A DNA stretch of 9,248 nucleotides from JANYLN01 sp041687575 (GTDB lineage Bacteria; Planctomycetota; Phycisphaerae; UBA1845; JANYLN01): NCBI GenBank assembly GCA_041687575.1, contig JAWLBS010000207.1:1-9248 (forward strand), read 5' to 3'. The first letter of the stretch is position 1. Each line of letters begins with the position of its first letter. Below the pieces are notes generated by a model that saw only the letters and a list, made by a program, of their open reading frames with translations, was not told where the DNA came from and searched no databases. This document shows positions 1 to 5,647 of the stretch, piece after piece. Made by a program: the position numbers and the translations under genes.

Positions 1-267
1 GAACAGGGCCACCCCCGCCGTCGCGCCGGTGAGGATCACCCGCGGGCTGATCCGCTGGGCCAGTTTCTGCGAGATCAGGCAGGAGACGATGTATCCGGCC
101 GTCCAGACCGCCACGACCTGCCCGACGGCGTCGGCCCGGCCGAGCTTGTCCAGCACGTAGAAGGGCACCGCGAAAAAGAAACCGGAGGTCGCCAGGGCGG
201 CCGCCGTGACCGTCAGCAGCAGACGGACGATGGTGACATTGACCACGGCGGCACGATCGCCATGCAT
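1..267 (-). CDS. N-terminal part of a membrane transporter, probably MFS (cut by window edge)
   Basis: An open frame of 89 codons on the minus strand starts at ATG 267-265 and runs off the window at position 1. The start is supported by AGGGGA about 10 bases upstream. The protein begins MHGDRAAVVNVTIVRLLLT. A first hydrophobic segment spans about residues 9-40 (rich in A, L, T, F, with FFFAVPFYVL at its end), then a short charged loop (DKLGRAD), then a second hydrophobic segment around 47-65 and a basic turn (QKLAQRISPR) leading into a third (VILTGATAGVALF). Helix, short loop with D/R/G residues, helix is the usual start of a major facilitator transporter, but no substrate can be named. Most of the gene lies outside the window, so the family call is inference from topology. 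It is transcribed away from the repeat-rich region 268-1179, whose first repeat copy begins only about 45 bases upstream of its start codon. Confidence 0.6.
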   Translation of the reverse strand, partial: MHGDRAAVVNVTIVRLLLTVTAAALATSGFFFAVPFYVLDKLGRADAVGQVVAVWTAGYIVSCLISQKLAQRISPRVILTGATAGVALF

Positions 268-312
268 GCGCTTACATCCCCTTGCCGACCGGGCATGGCC
301 GGCGTTTATTGT

Positions 313-390
313 CCACAACAGGCTTGCGGCCGAGCCGCCATACAAAACGGCCCAAGCTACCGAACCCCCGCAACGGAATCAATGGGCACG
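313..390 (+). repeat. Dispersed repeat, copy 1 (second copy at about 3903-3988)
   Basis: Positions 353-390 are identical over 38 bases to 3951-3988. Weaker similarity extends leftward (GCGGCCGAGCCGCC here, GCGGCGGAACCGCC there) to about 313 and 3903. The core 24-base unit (363-386, ending GGAATCAATGGG) recurs with one mismatch at 4016-4039 and with about four at 622-645. This copy is intergenic, while the other lies inside the 3' end of a coding sequence. The element's nature is unknown; a degenerate mobile or REP-like repeat is the simplest reading. Confidence 0.8.
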
Positions 391-394
391 TCAG

Positions 395-614
395 AGGGTC
401 TGACCCCTTGTAGCACGCCGGCGTTCGAGTCCATCGCTCCGATTCCCATGGGGGCACCGATACCTGAACGATCCGCCGGGGTCTGACCCCTTGCGAAAAC
501 GCCCGGGCGCCCACACCACGGGGTCAGACCCCGGTGAGATGCACATGCATCCAGGCCCCCATCAAATCCCGGCGTTGATTCCGCTACGAGGCGTGCGCGT
601 CGGGGTCAGACCCC
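395..614. repeat. Four 13-bp palindromes (GGGGTCWGACCCC) in mirror arrangement
   Basis: Copies lie at 395-407 (AGGGTCTGACCCC), 478-490 (GGGGTCTGACCCC), 520-532 and 602-614 (both GGGGTCAGACCCC). The first two have T at the centre and the last two have A, so the halves are in opposite orientation. Start-to-start spacings are 83, 42 and 82 bases, an almost exact mirror around position ~505. The sequence inside the outer arms is only weakly complementary: GCACGCC and ATGGGGGC occur at matching places in the left arm and in the reverse complement of the right arm. This suggests a decayed inverted repeat with ~96-base arms and a ~29-base centre. Palindromes of this type are scattered in many bacterial genomes, some near REP-associated transposases; none is present here. 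Confidence 0.8.
410..483 (+). repeat. ~74-bp degenerate direct repeat, copy 1
   Basis: Aligned without gaps to 703-776, about 53 of 74 positions agree (around 70 percent, counted by eye). Shared blocks include GTAGCAYGCC, TTCGAGTYCATCG, TACCTG and CGGGG. It lies between the first two GGGTCTGACCC palindromes. Confidence 0.65.
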
Positions 615-636
615 TGAAACCAGCCCCCGTACCAGA

Positions 637-659
637 ATCAATGGGGGATTATAGACGGC
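637..659 (+). repeat. Short repeat block shared with 4031-4053
   Basis: These 23 bases (starting ATCAATGGGGGATT, ending TAGACGGC) match 4031-4053 with a single difference (T against G). In both places the block closes a repeat cluster that opens with the 38-base identical stretch (353-390 and 3951-3988). The two clusters are therefore likely versions of one composite repeat, about 350 and 150 bases long, the longer carrying the four palindromes as extra material. Confidence 0.75.
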
Positions 660-702
660 GCGGCGTCATGTGCATCCCCGGATCGGCGCGAGTCGCTCGC
701 CG

Positions 703-776
703 GTAGCATGCCTGCATTCGAGTTCATCGCCCCAATGTGCCTGGCGGCATACGTACCTGGTCGATTCCGCGGGGCC
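703..776 (+). repeat. ~74-bp degenerate direct repeat, copy 2
   Basis: Partner of 410-483 in the same orientation, about 70 percent identical. The palindrome that closes copy 1 has decayed here to GCGGGGCC, suggesting an older, eroding copy of the same element. Confidence 0.65.
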
Positions 777-955
777 TGGTGCCCTGTGGGAAAGTGCCCC
801 GGCCCCCGCCTTCTCGAACCGACAGACCAGGCAACGTAATCACGATTTTTTGTCGCCATAGCCTGTTGCAGTAGCAGGACCTTAGGCCCAATGCCTCCGC
901 CCCGGGGGCTGGGTGCGTGACACTTTTCGCGGGTGGTTTCGGCGGTATGTGCGAG

Positions 956-1002
956 GTGCTGTTGTCTTTGTTTTTCGAGCCCCGGCAGGGGCGACCGAAC
1001 GT
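956..1002 (+). repeat. Hairpin repeat, copy a
   Basis: A T/G-rich lead (GTTGTCTTTGTTTTT) is followed by the hairpin GCCCC-GGCA-GGGGC at 979-992 and the trailer GACCGAA. It is related to copies at 1045-1094 and 5482-5533. Stem bases differ between copies yet stay paired. Confidence 0.65.
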
Positions 1003-1044
1003 AGCCCCGCCTTTCCAAGGCGGGGTCGGCTGGGCTCCAATGCC

Positions 1045-1094
1045 TTGGGTTGTTGTTTCCGTTGTTGCAGTCCCGTCAGGGACGACGGAACTGC
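1045..1094 (+). repeat. Hairpin repeat, copy b
   Basis: A T/G-rich lead (TTGTTGTTTCCGTTGTTG) precedes hairpin GTCCC-GTCA-GGGAC at 1070-1083 and trailer GACGGAA. It is the same family as 956-1002 and 5482-5533, in the same orientation. It lies about 100 bases upstream of the blaI promoter. Confidence 0.65.
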
Positions 1095-1179
1095 CCGGAT
1101 TGGGGCCTGCCGGTTGCCGCGGATCCTGTCACGCACCCCTGGGGGGCGAGCCGCTGCCACAATCGCTTGAGATTTTCTC

Positions 1180-1210
1180 TTGACGGCATCAACTACTGCG
1201 GTAGTATTAT
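1180..1210 (+). promoter_or_regulatory. Probable sigma-70-type promoter of blaI
   Basis: TTGACG at 1180-1185 is a near-consensus -35 box. TAGTAT at 1202-1207 is a good -10 box at 16-base spacing; TATTAT at 1205-1210 would need 19. The region is locally A/T-richer than its surroundings. The BlaI-type operator at 1192-1205 fills the spacer and overlaps the -10 box. Confidence 0.7.
1192..1205. promoter_or_regulatory. Probable BlaI operator (autoregulatory site)
   Basis: ACTAC-TGCG-GTAGT is a perfect 5-bp inverted repeat with a 4-base centre. BlaI/MecI repressors bind dyads built on TACTAC/GTAGTA-type half sites as dimers, so the site matches the family. Its place between the -35 and -10 boxes, with the right half inside the -10 box, fits simple repression of the blaI-M56 transcript by BlaI. 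Family and position are what I rely on; binding is inferred. Confidence 0.7.
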
Positions 1211-1271
1211 GTCGGTCGTTAGATGCGTGGCGATACACGCGATCGCAGTCCATACACAGGAGACGATGGCC

Positions 1272-1664
1272 ATGCCCAAGTCCGCCGATGACGATGTCCG
1301 TCTGGGGAAGCTGGAACTGCGAATCATGAACGTCGTCTGGGACCGCGACCTGGCCACCGTCCAGGACGTGGTCGATGTCCTGGCCGGCCCGTCCCGCAAA
1401 CCCGCCTATACCACCATCCTGACGATGATGCGCAAACTGGAGGCCAAGGGCTACCTGGCCCACGATATCCAAGGCCGCACCTACGTCTATCGGCCTGTCC
1501 TTCAACGAAGTGAGGCGCGCAAGAGCCTGTTGGGGACGCTTGTGGACCGACTGTTCAACGGTTCGCCCGCTCAACTGGTCAACAGCCTGGTCGAGGAGGG
1601 GCAGATCAGCCAAAAGGAGCTGGCCGAGATCCGCAGGATCCTGGGCAAGGGAGACAGGTCATGA
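1272..1664 (+). CDS. blaI: BlaI/MecI/CopY-family transcriptional repressor
   Basis: This is a 130-residue winged-helix repressor of the BlaI/MecI family (usual length 120-140). The N-terminal DNA-binding domain, about residues 10-75, shows the family pattern LGKLELRIMNVVW, then VQDVVDVL, AYTTILTMMRKLEAKGYL and the wing GRTYVYRPV. The C-terminal helices (LVDRLFNGSPAQLVNSLVEEG, in two pieces) form the dimer and protease-sensitive part. Such repressors bind dyad operators as dimers and are cut by the membrane protease encoded next door. I chose ATG 1272 because AGGAG at 1258-1262 lies 9 bases upstream; ATG 1266, adding Met-Ala, is in frame but only 3 bases from AGGAG. An upstream in-frame extension to 1050 is rejected because it would translate the promoter and repeats. 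The stop codon overlaps the start of the M56 gene (ATGA, 1661-1664), so the two are translationally coupled. A promoter and operator lie at 1180-1210. Confidence 0.93.
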   Translation: MPKSADDDVRLGKLELRIMNVVWDRDLATVQDVVDVLAGPSRKPAYTTILTMMRKLEAKGYLAHDIQGRTYVYRPVLQRSEARKSLLGTLVDRLFNGSPAQLVNSLVEEGQISQKELAEIRRILGKGDRS

Positions 1665-4045
1665 CGGCGTGGCTCGACGTGCAGGATGGGCTGTTGAGCT
1701 ACCTGCTACTGACGTCCCTTGTGGCCGTTGTGCTCCCGCTGGCGGGCTGGCTTGTGATACGGCTGGGGCGGGTTCGTACTGCCGTTCATCGGCACATGGT
1801 GTGGTTCTGGTGCCTGATCGGAATCGCGATGCTGCCGCTGCTGTGCCAGTTTGCACCGAAGGTGCGGCTGGGTGTGCTGCCGGCGGAGACTCCCGCCGCG
1901 GTTGCATCGTCGCCAATTGCCGCGATACCTGCTGATCTGCCGGCGCCGGCGCTGGATACTGCGTCAATGATGGTTGTTGCAGACGGTCCGACCTCCCTGC
2001 CGCGGGAAGCGGGTAGTCGTGTGACCGTGCCGTGGGCGGCGATCGTTGCGGGGCTGTGGCTGGCGGGGTTTGCGGTGATGGTGCTGCAACTGGTGGCGGG
2101 GGCACGACAGCTGCGGCGGATCTGCCGGGGTGCTGCGCCTGTCAACGTCGACAAGGACCTGCTGCCCGGTCGCAGACGGGTGCGTCTGCTGGTGTCGGAC
2201 GCGGTCGGGGGCCCTGTCTGTTTCAGCCTTCGGACGCCGACGATCCTGCTACCCCGCAACGTGTACCGGAATCCGGATCACGCGGACCTGCGGATGATGC
2301 TCCGGCATGAGCTGGCGCACGTCGAGCGGCGGGATGCGTGGACCTGTCTGTTCCAGCGGCTTGTCGAGGCGGTGCTGTTCTTCCATCCGGGCGTCTGGCT
2401 GGCCAGCCGGCAACTGACGCAGGAACGGGAGATCATCTGCGACAACTATGTGTTGTCGGACGGGGCCGTGGCGGGTGACTACGCCCGGATGCTGGCCCGC
2501 GTCGCTGACGGGACGAGGACCAGGCGTCTGCAGGCCGCGGCGTTGTTGGAGGGTCGCCTCGTCCAGCGGGTGCGGATGCTGGTCGAAAGCGACCGCGTAC
2601 AGCCTACGCATGCATCGCGCTTGGCCTGGGTGGGCTACGTGCTGGGGGCCGTGCTGATTCTTGGTGGCACGGGTTTCGTTCGGTTGGAGGCGAAAGAATC
2701 GGGCCCAGCGGAGATTCTTTCACATTATGAGCAGTCGCTATCGTGGCTGCGATCAGTCGCCATGACCGTCCACAGTACGGAGCGATCCACTAGCACGCCC
2801 GGGTATCACGGGGTGCACGATTTCAAGTACTGGCGAGACGGCGACCGCGTCCAATGGCTTGGGAAGTCTGATGCGGTAAACGCCCATGATGGATCAGTTG
2901 ACCTGCGCGGCAACATGCAAATTCAGAGGATCTGCACCGATAGGATGATCGAAGTCGTGGGGCCGTCCCCTGACCACGGTAATCCACGCGCAGCGATATT
3001 GCAGCGAGAGTTCGGCACGGACCTCCAGGAACTCGAGGCGGACCCGGGCTACGGTGGCCCCTTGAACGGACGTTTGGGCGGGAGTGGAGGGAAGTACCAC
3101 ATCGTGGAGCTGTTGAGGAGCGCGAGCGACCTGCGTGTGAAGCCCTCTCAAGAGCAAATCATGGGCCACTCATGCCACGTTCTTGAGGGCTCGACCAAGT
3201 TCGGGAAGGTAACAGCCTGGATTTCGCCCGCGATGGGATACAACGCCCTCAAATGGGTGATCGTCAAGCACGGTGACGACCTGTTCAACGACAAGCCAAT
3301 CGCAGATCTCGGCATCACCAAATGGATTGCCACGTTTAAGGCGTCGCGGATGGAGACTGTTGGTGACGTGCCGGTCATTGCCGCAGGCCGGTACACGCTG
3401 GACAAAACGATTGACGGGACAGACGACATCAGCGTGTACGACTACGAGCGGAGCGACATAGTCCTTGATCCGGACTTCCAGGCATTGGGGGCGTTCGTGC
3501 CGCGCATTCCCAACGGTACGCGTGTCGTGGATGAGGATCATCCGGACAAGAGGTACGTGTGGCGGGACGGGGCGGTTCGTCCGGTCAGTTCGAGGCCTGC
3601 GGCTGACAGCGGCAGAGCTGTGGAAGCGGACGAATGGACGCTTTACGTCCGGCGGTTCATTGCAGAGCACGACCTGGATAAGCAGCAGCAGGAACAGGCG
3701 TGGCAGATTCTGGCGGACCTCAAGAAACGGCGCGAGGAGTACAGGGCGGCTCACAGGATGGACATCGAGGCAATCGCGCAGATGGAGCAGCCGGATACCA
3801 AAGCGGGAAAGGACAAGATGCTGAACGATCTCGTGGCCGGCTTGTTCGAAGAACTGAAGACTCGGCTCAATGCCATACCGACGCAGACGCCCAAGGCCGC
3901 CGCCCACACCTCTACCAGGCCTGCGGCGGAACCGCCGCACAAAGCGGGAGCAAGCTACCGAACCCCCGCAACGGAATCAATGGGCACGCCAGGGGGGCAG
4001 CCGCCCCGGAAGATCAACCCCCGCAACGGCATCAATGGGGGATGA
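1661..4045 (+). CDS. M56-family (BlaR1/MecR1-like) membrane metalloprotease with a non-penicillin sensor region
   Basis: 794 residues. The start ATG 1661 overlaps the blaI stop and has AAGGGAG (1647-1653) 7 bases upstream. Hydrophobic segments lie near residues 12-35, 45-63, 124-147 and 321-340. The zinc site is clear: HELAH at 216-220 (H216, E217, H220) with the third ligand probably E257 in EREIICD. This is the M56 peptidase core that cleaves BlaI-type repressors on the cytoplasmic face. After the last membrane segment, residues ~345-640 form a probable extracytoplasmic region. I do not see the SxxK, SxN and KTG motifs of a penicillin-binding sensor, so the signal is unknown. Residues ~656-735 are charged and helical (DKQQQEQAWQILADLKKRR, KDKMLNDLVAGLFEELK), possibly a coiled coil. 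The last ~47 residues (from about 748) are Pro/Thr/Arg-rich and encoded by a dispersed repeat also found at 313-390, so the natural C-terminus was probably replaced or extended. Codon use and tight coupling to blaI mark an intact regulatory pair. Confidence 0.9.
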   Translation: MTAWLDVQDGLLSYLLLTSLVAVVLPLAGWLVIRLGRVRTAVHRHMVWFWCLIGIAMLPLLCQFAPKVRLGVLPAETPAAVASSPIAAIPADLPAPALDTASMMVVADGPTSLPREAGSRVTVPWAAIVAGLWLAGFAVMVLQLVAGARQLRRICRGAAPVNVDKDLLPGRRRVRLLVSDAVGGPVCFSLRTPTILLPRNVYRNPDHADLRMMLRHELAHVERRDAWTCLFQRLVEAVLFFHPGVWLASRQLTQEREIICDNYVLSDGAVAGDYARMLARVADGTRTRRLQAAALLEGRLVQRVRMLVESDRVQPTHASRLAWVGYVLGAVLILGGTGFVRLEAKESGPAEILSHYEQSLSWLRSVAMTVHSTERSTSTPGYHGVHDFKYWRDGDRVQWLGKSDAVNAHDGSVDLRGNMQIQRICTDRMIEVVGPSPDHGNPRAAILQREFGTDLQELEADPGYGGPLNGRLGGSGGKYHIVELLRSASDLRVKPSQEQIMGHSCHVLEGSTKFGKVTAWISPAMGYNALKWVIVKHGDDLFNDKPIADLGITKWIATFKASRMETVGDVPVIAAGRYTLDKTIDGTDDISVYDYERSDIVLDPDFQALGAFVPRIPNGTRVVDEDHPDKRYVWRDGAVRPVSSRPAADSGRAVEADEWTLYVRRFIAEHDLDKQQQEQAWQILADLKKRREEYRAAHRMDIEAIAQMEQPDTKAGKDKMLNDLVAGLFEELKTRLNAIPTQTPKAAAHTSTRPAAEPPHKAGASYRTPATESMGTPGGQPPRKINPRNGINGG

Positions 4046-4053
4046 TAGACGGC
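3903..4053 (+). repeat. Dispersed repeat, copy 2, overlapping the 3' end of the M56 gene
   Basis: 3951-3988 is identical to 353-390. The 24-base unit at 3961-3984 recurs 55 bases later at 4016-4039 with one mismatch. 4031-4053 matches 637-659 with one mismatch. The repeat supplies the last ~47 codons and the stop codon (TGA 4043-4045) of the M56 gene and ends just inside the following spacer. Confidence 0.8.
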
Positions 4054-4100
4054 ACGTGGTGGCGTGCCCCCCGGCGGCGACGGGTTCTGCGCCCCGCCGG
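4051..4100 (+). other. Two adjacent hairpins between the M56 and sigma-PheS genes
   Basis: GGCACG/CGTGCC (4051-4056 and 4063-4068, 6-base loop) begins 5 bases after the M56 stop codon. CCGGCGG/CCGCCGG (4071-4077 and 4094-4100, 16-base loop) follows. Neither is followed by a run of T, so they are not classical intrinsic terminators. They could weaken or attenuate read-through into the downstream gene. In such GC-rich DNA, short perfect stems also arise by chance. Confidence 0.45.
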
Positions 4101-4162
4101 CAAACCTTCGGGCAACAAACCGGCTCCTTGAGGCAGAAGGCCTTCAAATACGAGGTGTTGAC

Positions 4163-5467
4163 GTGGAACAGGTTCGAGACCTTGCGATGCGTGCGGCGGA
4201 TGCCCGCGCGGGGCGCGACGAGCGCCTCGCGGCGTTCGGCGAACTCGTCGAGCGATTCAGCGGGATGGCGTGCGGCTACGCCTACGCTGCGCTCGGCGAC
4301 TTCCACCTGGCCGAGGACGCCGCGCAGGAGGCCTTCGTCAGTGCCTTCCAGCGGATCGACACGCTGCAGGACCCGGCTGCGTTTGCCGGGTGGCTTCGGA
4401 GGCTGGTAACTACGGCCTGCAGCCGGGCGACACGCAGGAGGCAGGTGCCCCGAACGCCCTTGGCAACGGTGGGCGAGATCGCGTCGAGCGGCCCCGAGCC
4501 GCCCAAGGCCGTCGAGGCCGCCGAGATGCGCGAGCAGGTCCTGCGGGCGATCGGGCAGTTGCCGCCGCACGAGCGCGAGGCGACGACGCTGTTCTACATC
4601 AACGGGTATTCACAACAAGAGGTGGCTGCGTTCCTGGAGGTGCCGGTCAGCACGGTGAAAAACCGTCTGCACGCGGCCCGGGGACGCCTCAAGGAAAGGA
4701 TGCTCCCGATGGTCAAGGACACGTTGCACGACAATGCGCCGGACGAGCGGTTCAACGCCAGGGTGATCGAGGCACTGCTCGATCGGCCGCGCCCGCTTCA
4801 GATGCCGGACCACCCGGTCCGCAAGGTGTGGGACGCGATCCGCACCGCCCTGCCCGATTACGAGGTGATCGAGGGCGAGGAGGTGATCACCCGCGAGCAG
4901 CAACTCCGCGTCAGCGGCGGGGTCGGCTATGGATACCCCGAGCCAGCCGGCCAGGTCCTGCGGACGAGCACGACCGGCGTGACGCTGGCGGCGCTGGCCG
5001 GCCGGACGCCGCCGATCAGGCTGCTCACCGCCGGGCGGGTCTTTCGCGGCAAGGCCAGCCCCAGCGAGGCCGGCCTGGGCACCGGCGAGGACGCATGGCA
5101 CGCGCGGGTCTTCCACAACGCCGACGCGCTGTGCGTCGAGCCGGCCGCCGACATCGACGCGATGAAGCGGACAATCGAGCGGGTGCTGGCGGCGGTCTTC
5201 GCCGGCCAGGTGCCGGAGGTCCGCTGGGAGGCGGAGTCGTTCCCGTCGTTCGAACAGGGCCTGGACCTGGGGGCGCAGCTGGGCGGCCAGTGGCGGAGCA
5301 TCGCCGGCTGCGGGATGGTGCCGGCCGCCCTGCTCACCGAGGCCGGCATCGACACCGCGCAGCACCGGGCGTTTGCCTTCGGCCTGGGCCTGGAGCGGCT
5401 GGCGATGCTGCGGTACGGGATCGAGGACATACGGGCCCTGTGGCAGCCGCCGTATGTGGTGGGGTAG
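4163..5467 (+). CDS. ECF-type sigma-70 factor fused to a PheS-like class II aminoacyl-tRNA synthetase domain
   Basis: 434 residues in one frame. GTG 4163 is chosen because GAGGTG (4152-4157) lies 5 bases upstream and the sigma domain begins soon after; the frame is open to GTG 4064, and ATG 4187 is possible. Residues ~24-93 are sigma region 2, with DAAQEAFVSAF at 52-62 as the polymerase-binding core. Residues ~120-179 are region 4, with the helix-turn-helix YSQQEVAAFLEVPVSTVKNR. A linker of about 35 residues (DERFNARVIEALLDRP) leads to residues ~217-428, which match the catalytic core of phenylalanyl-tRNA synthetase alpha. The matching parts are HPVRKVWDAIRTALPDYEVI (motif 1 region), VLRTSTTG (267), GRVFR (291-295) and WHARVFHN (312-319) in the motif 2 region, FPSFEQG (360), AGCGMV (381-386), and motif 3 FGLGLERLAMLRYGIEDIR with R412. 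Against PheS the RTHTSxxQ block reads RTSTTGVT, and FHQxEG reads FHNADA, so phenylalanine contacts are altered. The N-terminal coiled coil of PheS is absent. The role is probably promoter recognition controlled by a ligand-binding or adenylate-forming domain, but this is inference. Confidence 0.88.
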   Translation: MEQVRDLAMRAADARAGRDERLAAFGELVERFSGMACGYAYAALGDFHLAEDAAQEAFVSAFQRIDTLQDPAAFAGWLRRLVTTACSRATRRRQVPRTPLATVGEIASSGPEPPKAVEAAEMREQVLRAIGQLPPHEREATTLFYINGYSQQEVAAFLEVPVSTVKNRLHAARGRLKERMLPMVKDTLHDNAPDERFNARVIEALLDRPRPLQMPDHPVRKVWDAIRTALPDYEVIEGEEVITREQQLRVSGGVGYGYPEPAGQVLRTSTTGVTLAALAGRTPPIRLLTAGRVFRGKASPSEAGLGTGEDAWHARVFHNADALCVEPAADIDAMKRTIERVLAAVFAGQVPEVRWEAESFPSFEQGLDLGAQLGGQWRSIAGCGMVPAALLTEAGIDTAQHRAFAFGLGLERLAMLRYGIEDIRALWQPPYVVG

Positions 5468-5481
5468 ACTGGCCGCCAAGG

Positions 5482-5533
5482 CTTTGCGTTGCTGTCTTTG
5501 TTGTTGGAGTCTCGGCAGGGACGACTGAAGTGT
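5482..5533 (+). repeat. Hairpin repeat, copy c
   Basis: The lead GTTGCTGTCTTTGTTGTTG is followed by hairpin GTCTC-GGCA-GGGAC (5509-5522, one G-T wobble) and trailer GACTGAA. It has the same family and orientation as 956-1002 and 1045-1094. It begins 14 bases after the sigma-PheS stop codon, so it may lie in that gene's 3' untranslated region. Confidence 0.65.
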
Positions 5534-5647
5534 TGGGGGATCATGTGCGCCCGAAGCGTTCTGCCCGTGTGACAACGGCCAGGCTCCGGACGATTATCCA
5601 GCCCCTACAGGGCTGAACCAGAGATTGGGGGCCCGCTACCCGGGGTC

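Larger units (their letters stand above)
911..1138. repeat. 228-bp stretch bounded by a 12-bp perfect inverted repeat
   Basis: GGGTGCGTGACA at 911-922 is mirrored by TGTCACGCACCC at 1127-1138. Inside lie three hairpins: 979-992 (GCCCC/GGGGC), 1003-1023 (CCCCGCC/GGCGGGG with a 7-base loop) and 1070-1083 (GTCCC/GGGAC). The right end is 41 bases upstream of the blaI promoter. No open frame inside looks real. It could be a small non-autonomous element or a chance pairing of scattered repeats. Confidence 0.5.
268..1179. other. Long non-coding stretch packed with degenerate repeats
   Basis: I see no credible gene in these ~910 bases on either strand: the open frames are low-complexity, Arg/Pro-rich and lack ribosome binding sites or recognisable domains. 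The stretch holds a repeat copy at about 313-390, a mirror-arranged set of four 13-bp palindromes (395-614), a ~74-bp direct repeat (410-483 and 703-776), a short block at 637-659 that recurs at 4031-4053, and a 228-bp stretch bounded by a 12-bp inverted repeat (911-1138). These are listed separately. The stretch separates the divergently transcribed transporter and blaI genes. Confidence 0.7.

Noticed and set aside
353..660. CRISPR array
   Set aside because: The repeated palindromes and units vary in spacing and orientation, and there are no uniform spacers or cas genes.
882..1613. 243-codon minus-strand open frame opposite blaI
   Set aside because: It lies antisense to the clear BlaI coding sequence and crosses its promoter and the hairpin repeats. 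It is Arg/Gln-rich, with no ribosome site or domain.
4051..4100. Intrinsic terminator after the M56 gene
   Set aside because: Stems are present but no T run follows, so only hairpins are reported.
4064..4162. Longer N-terminus of sigma-PheS from GTG 4064
   Set aside because: It would translate the hairpins and repeat edge, lacks a ribosome site, and adds residues not typical of ECF factors; GTG 4163 has GAGGTG at good spacing.
4610..5575. 321-codon minus-strand open frame opposite sigma-PheS
   Set aside because: A GC-driven shadow frame of a gene whose forward product matches two known families; its own product is low-complexity.
4270..5616. 448-codon plus-strand open frame in another phase of sigma-PheS
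   Set aside because: The product is almost entirely G, A, R, P and D, typical of a shifted frame in GC-rich DNA.
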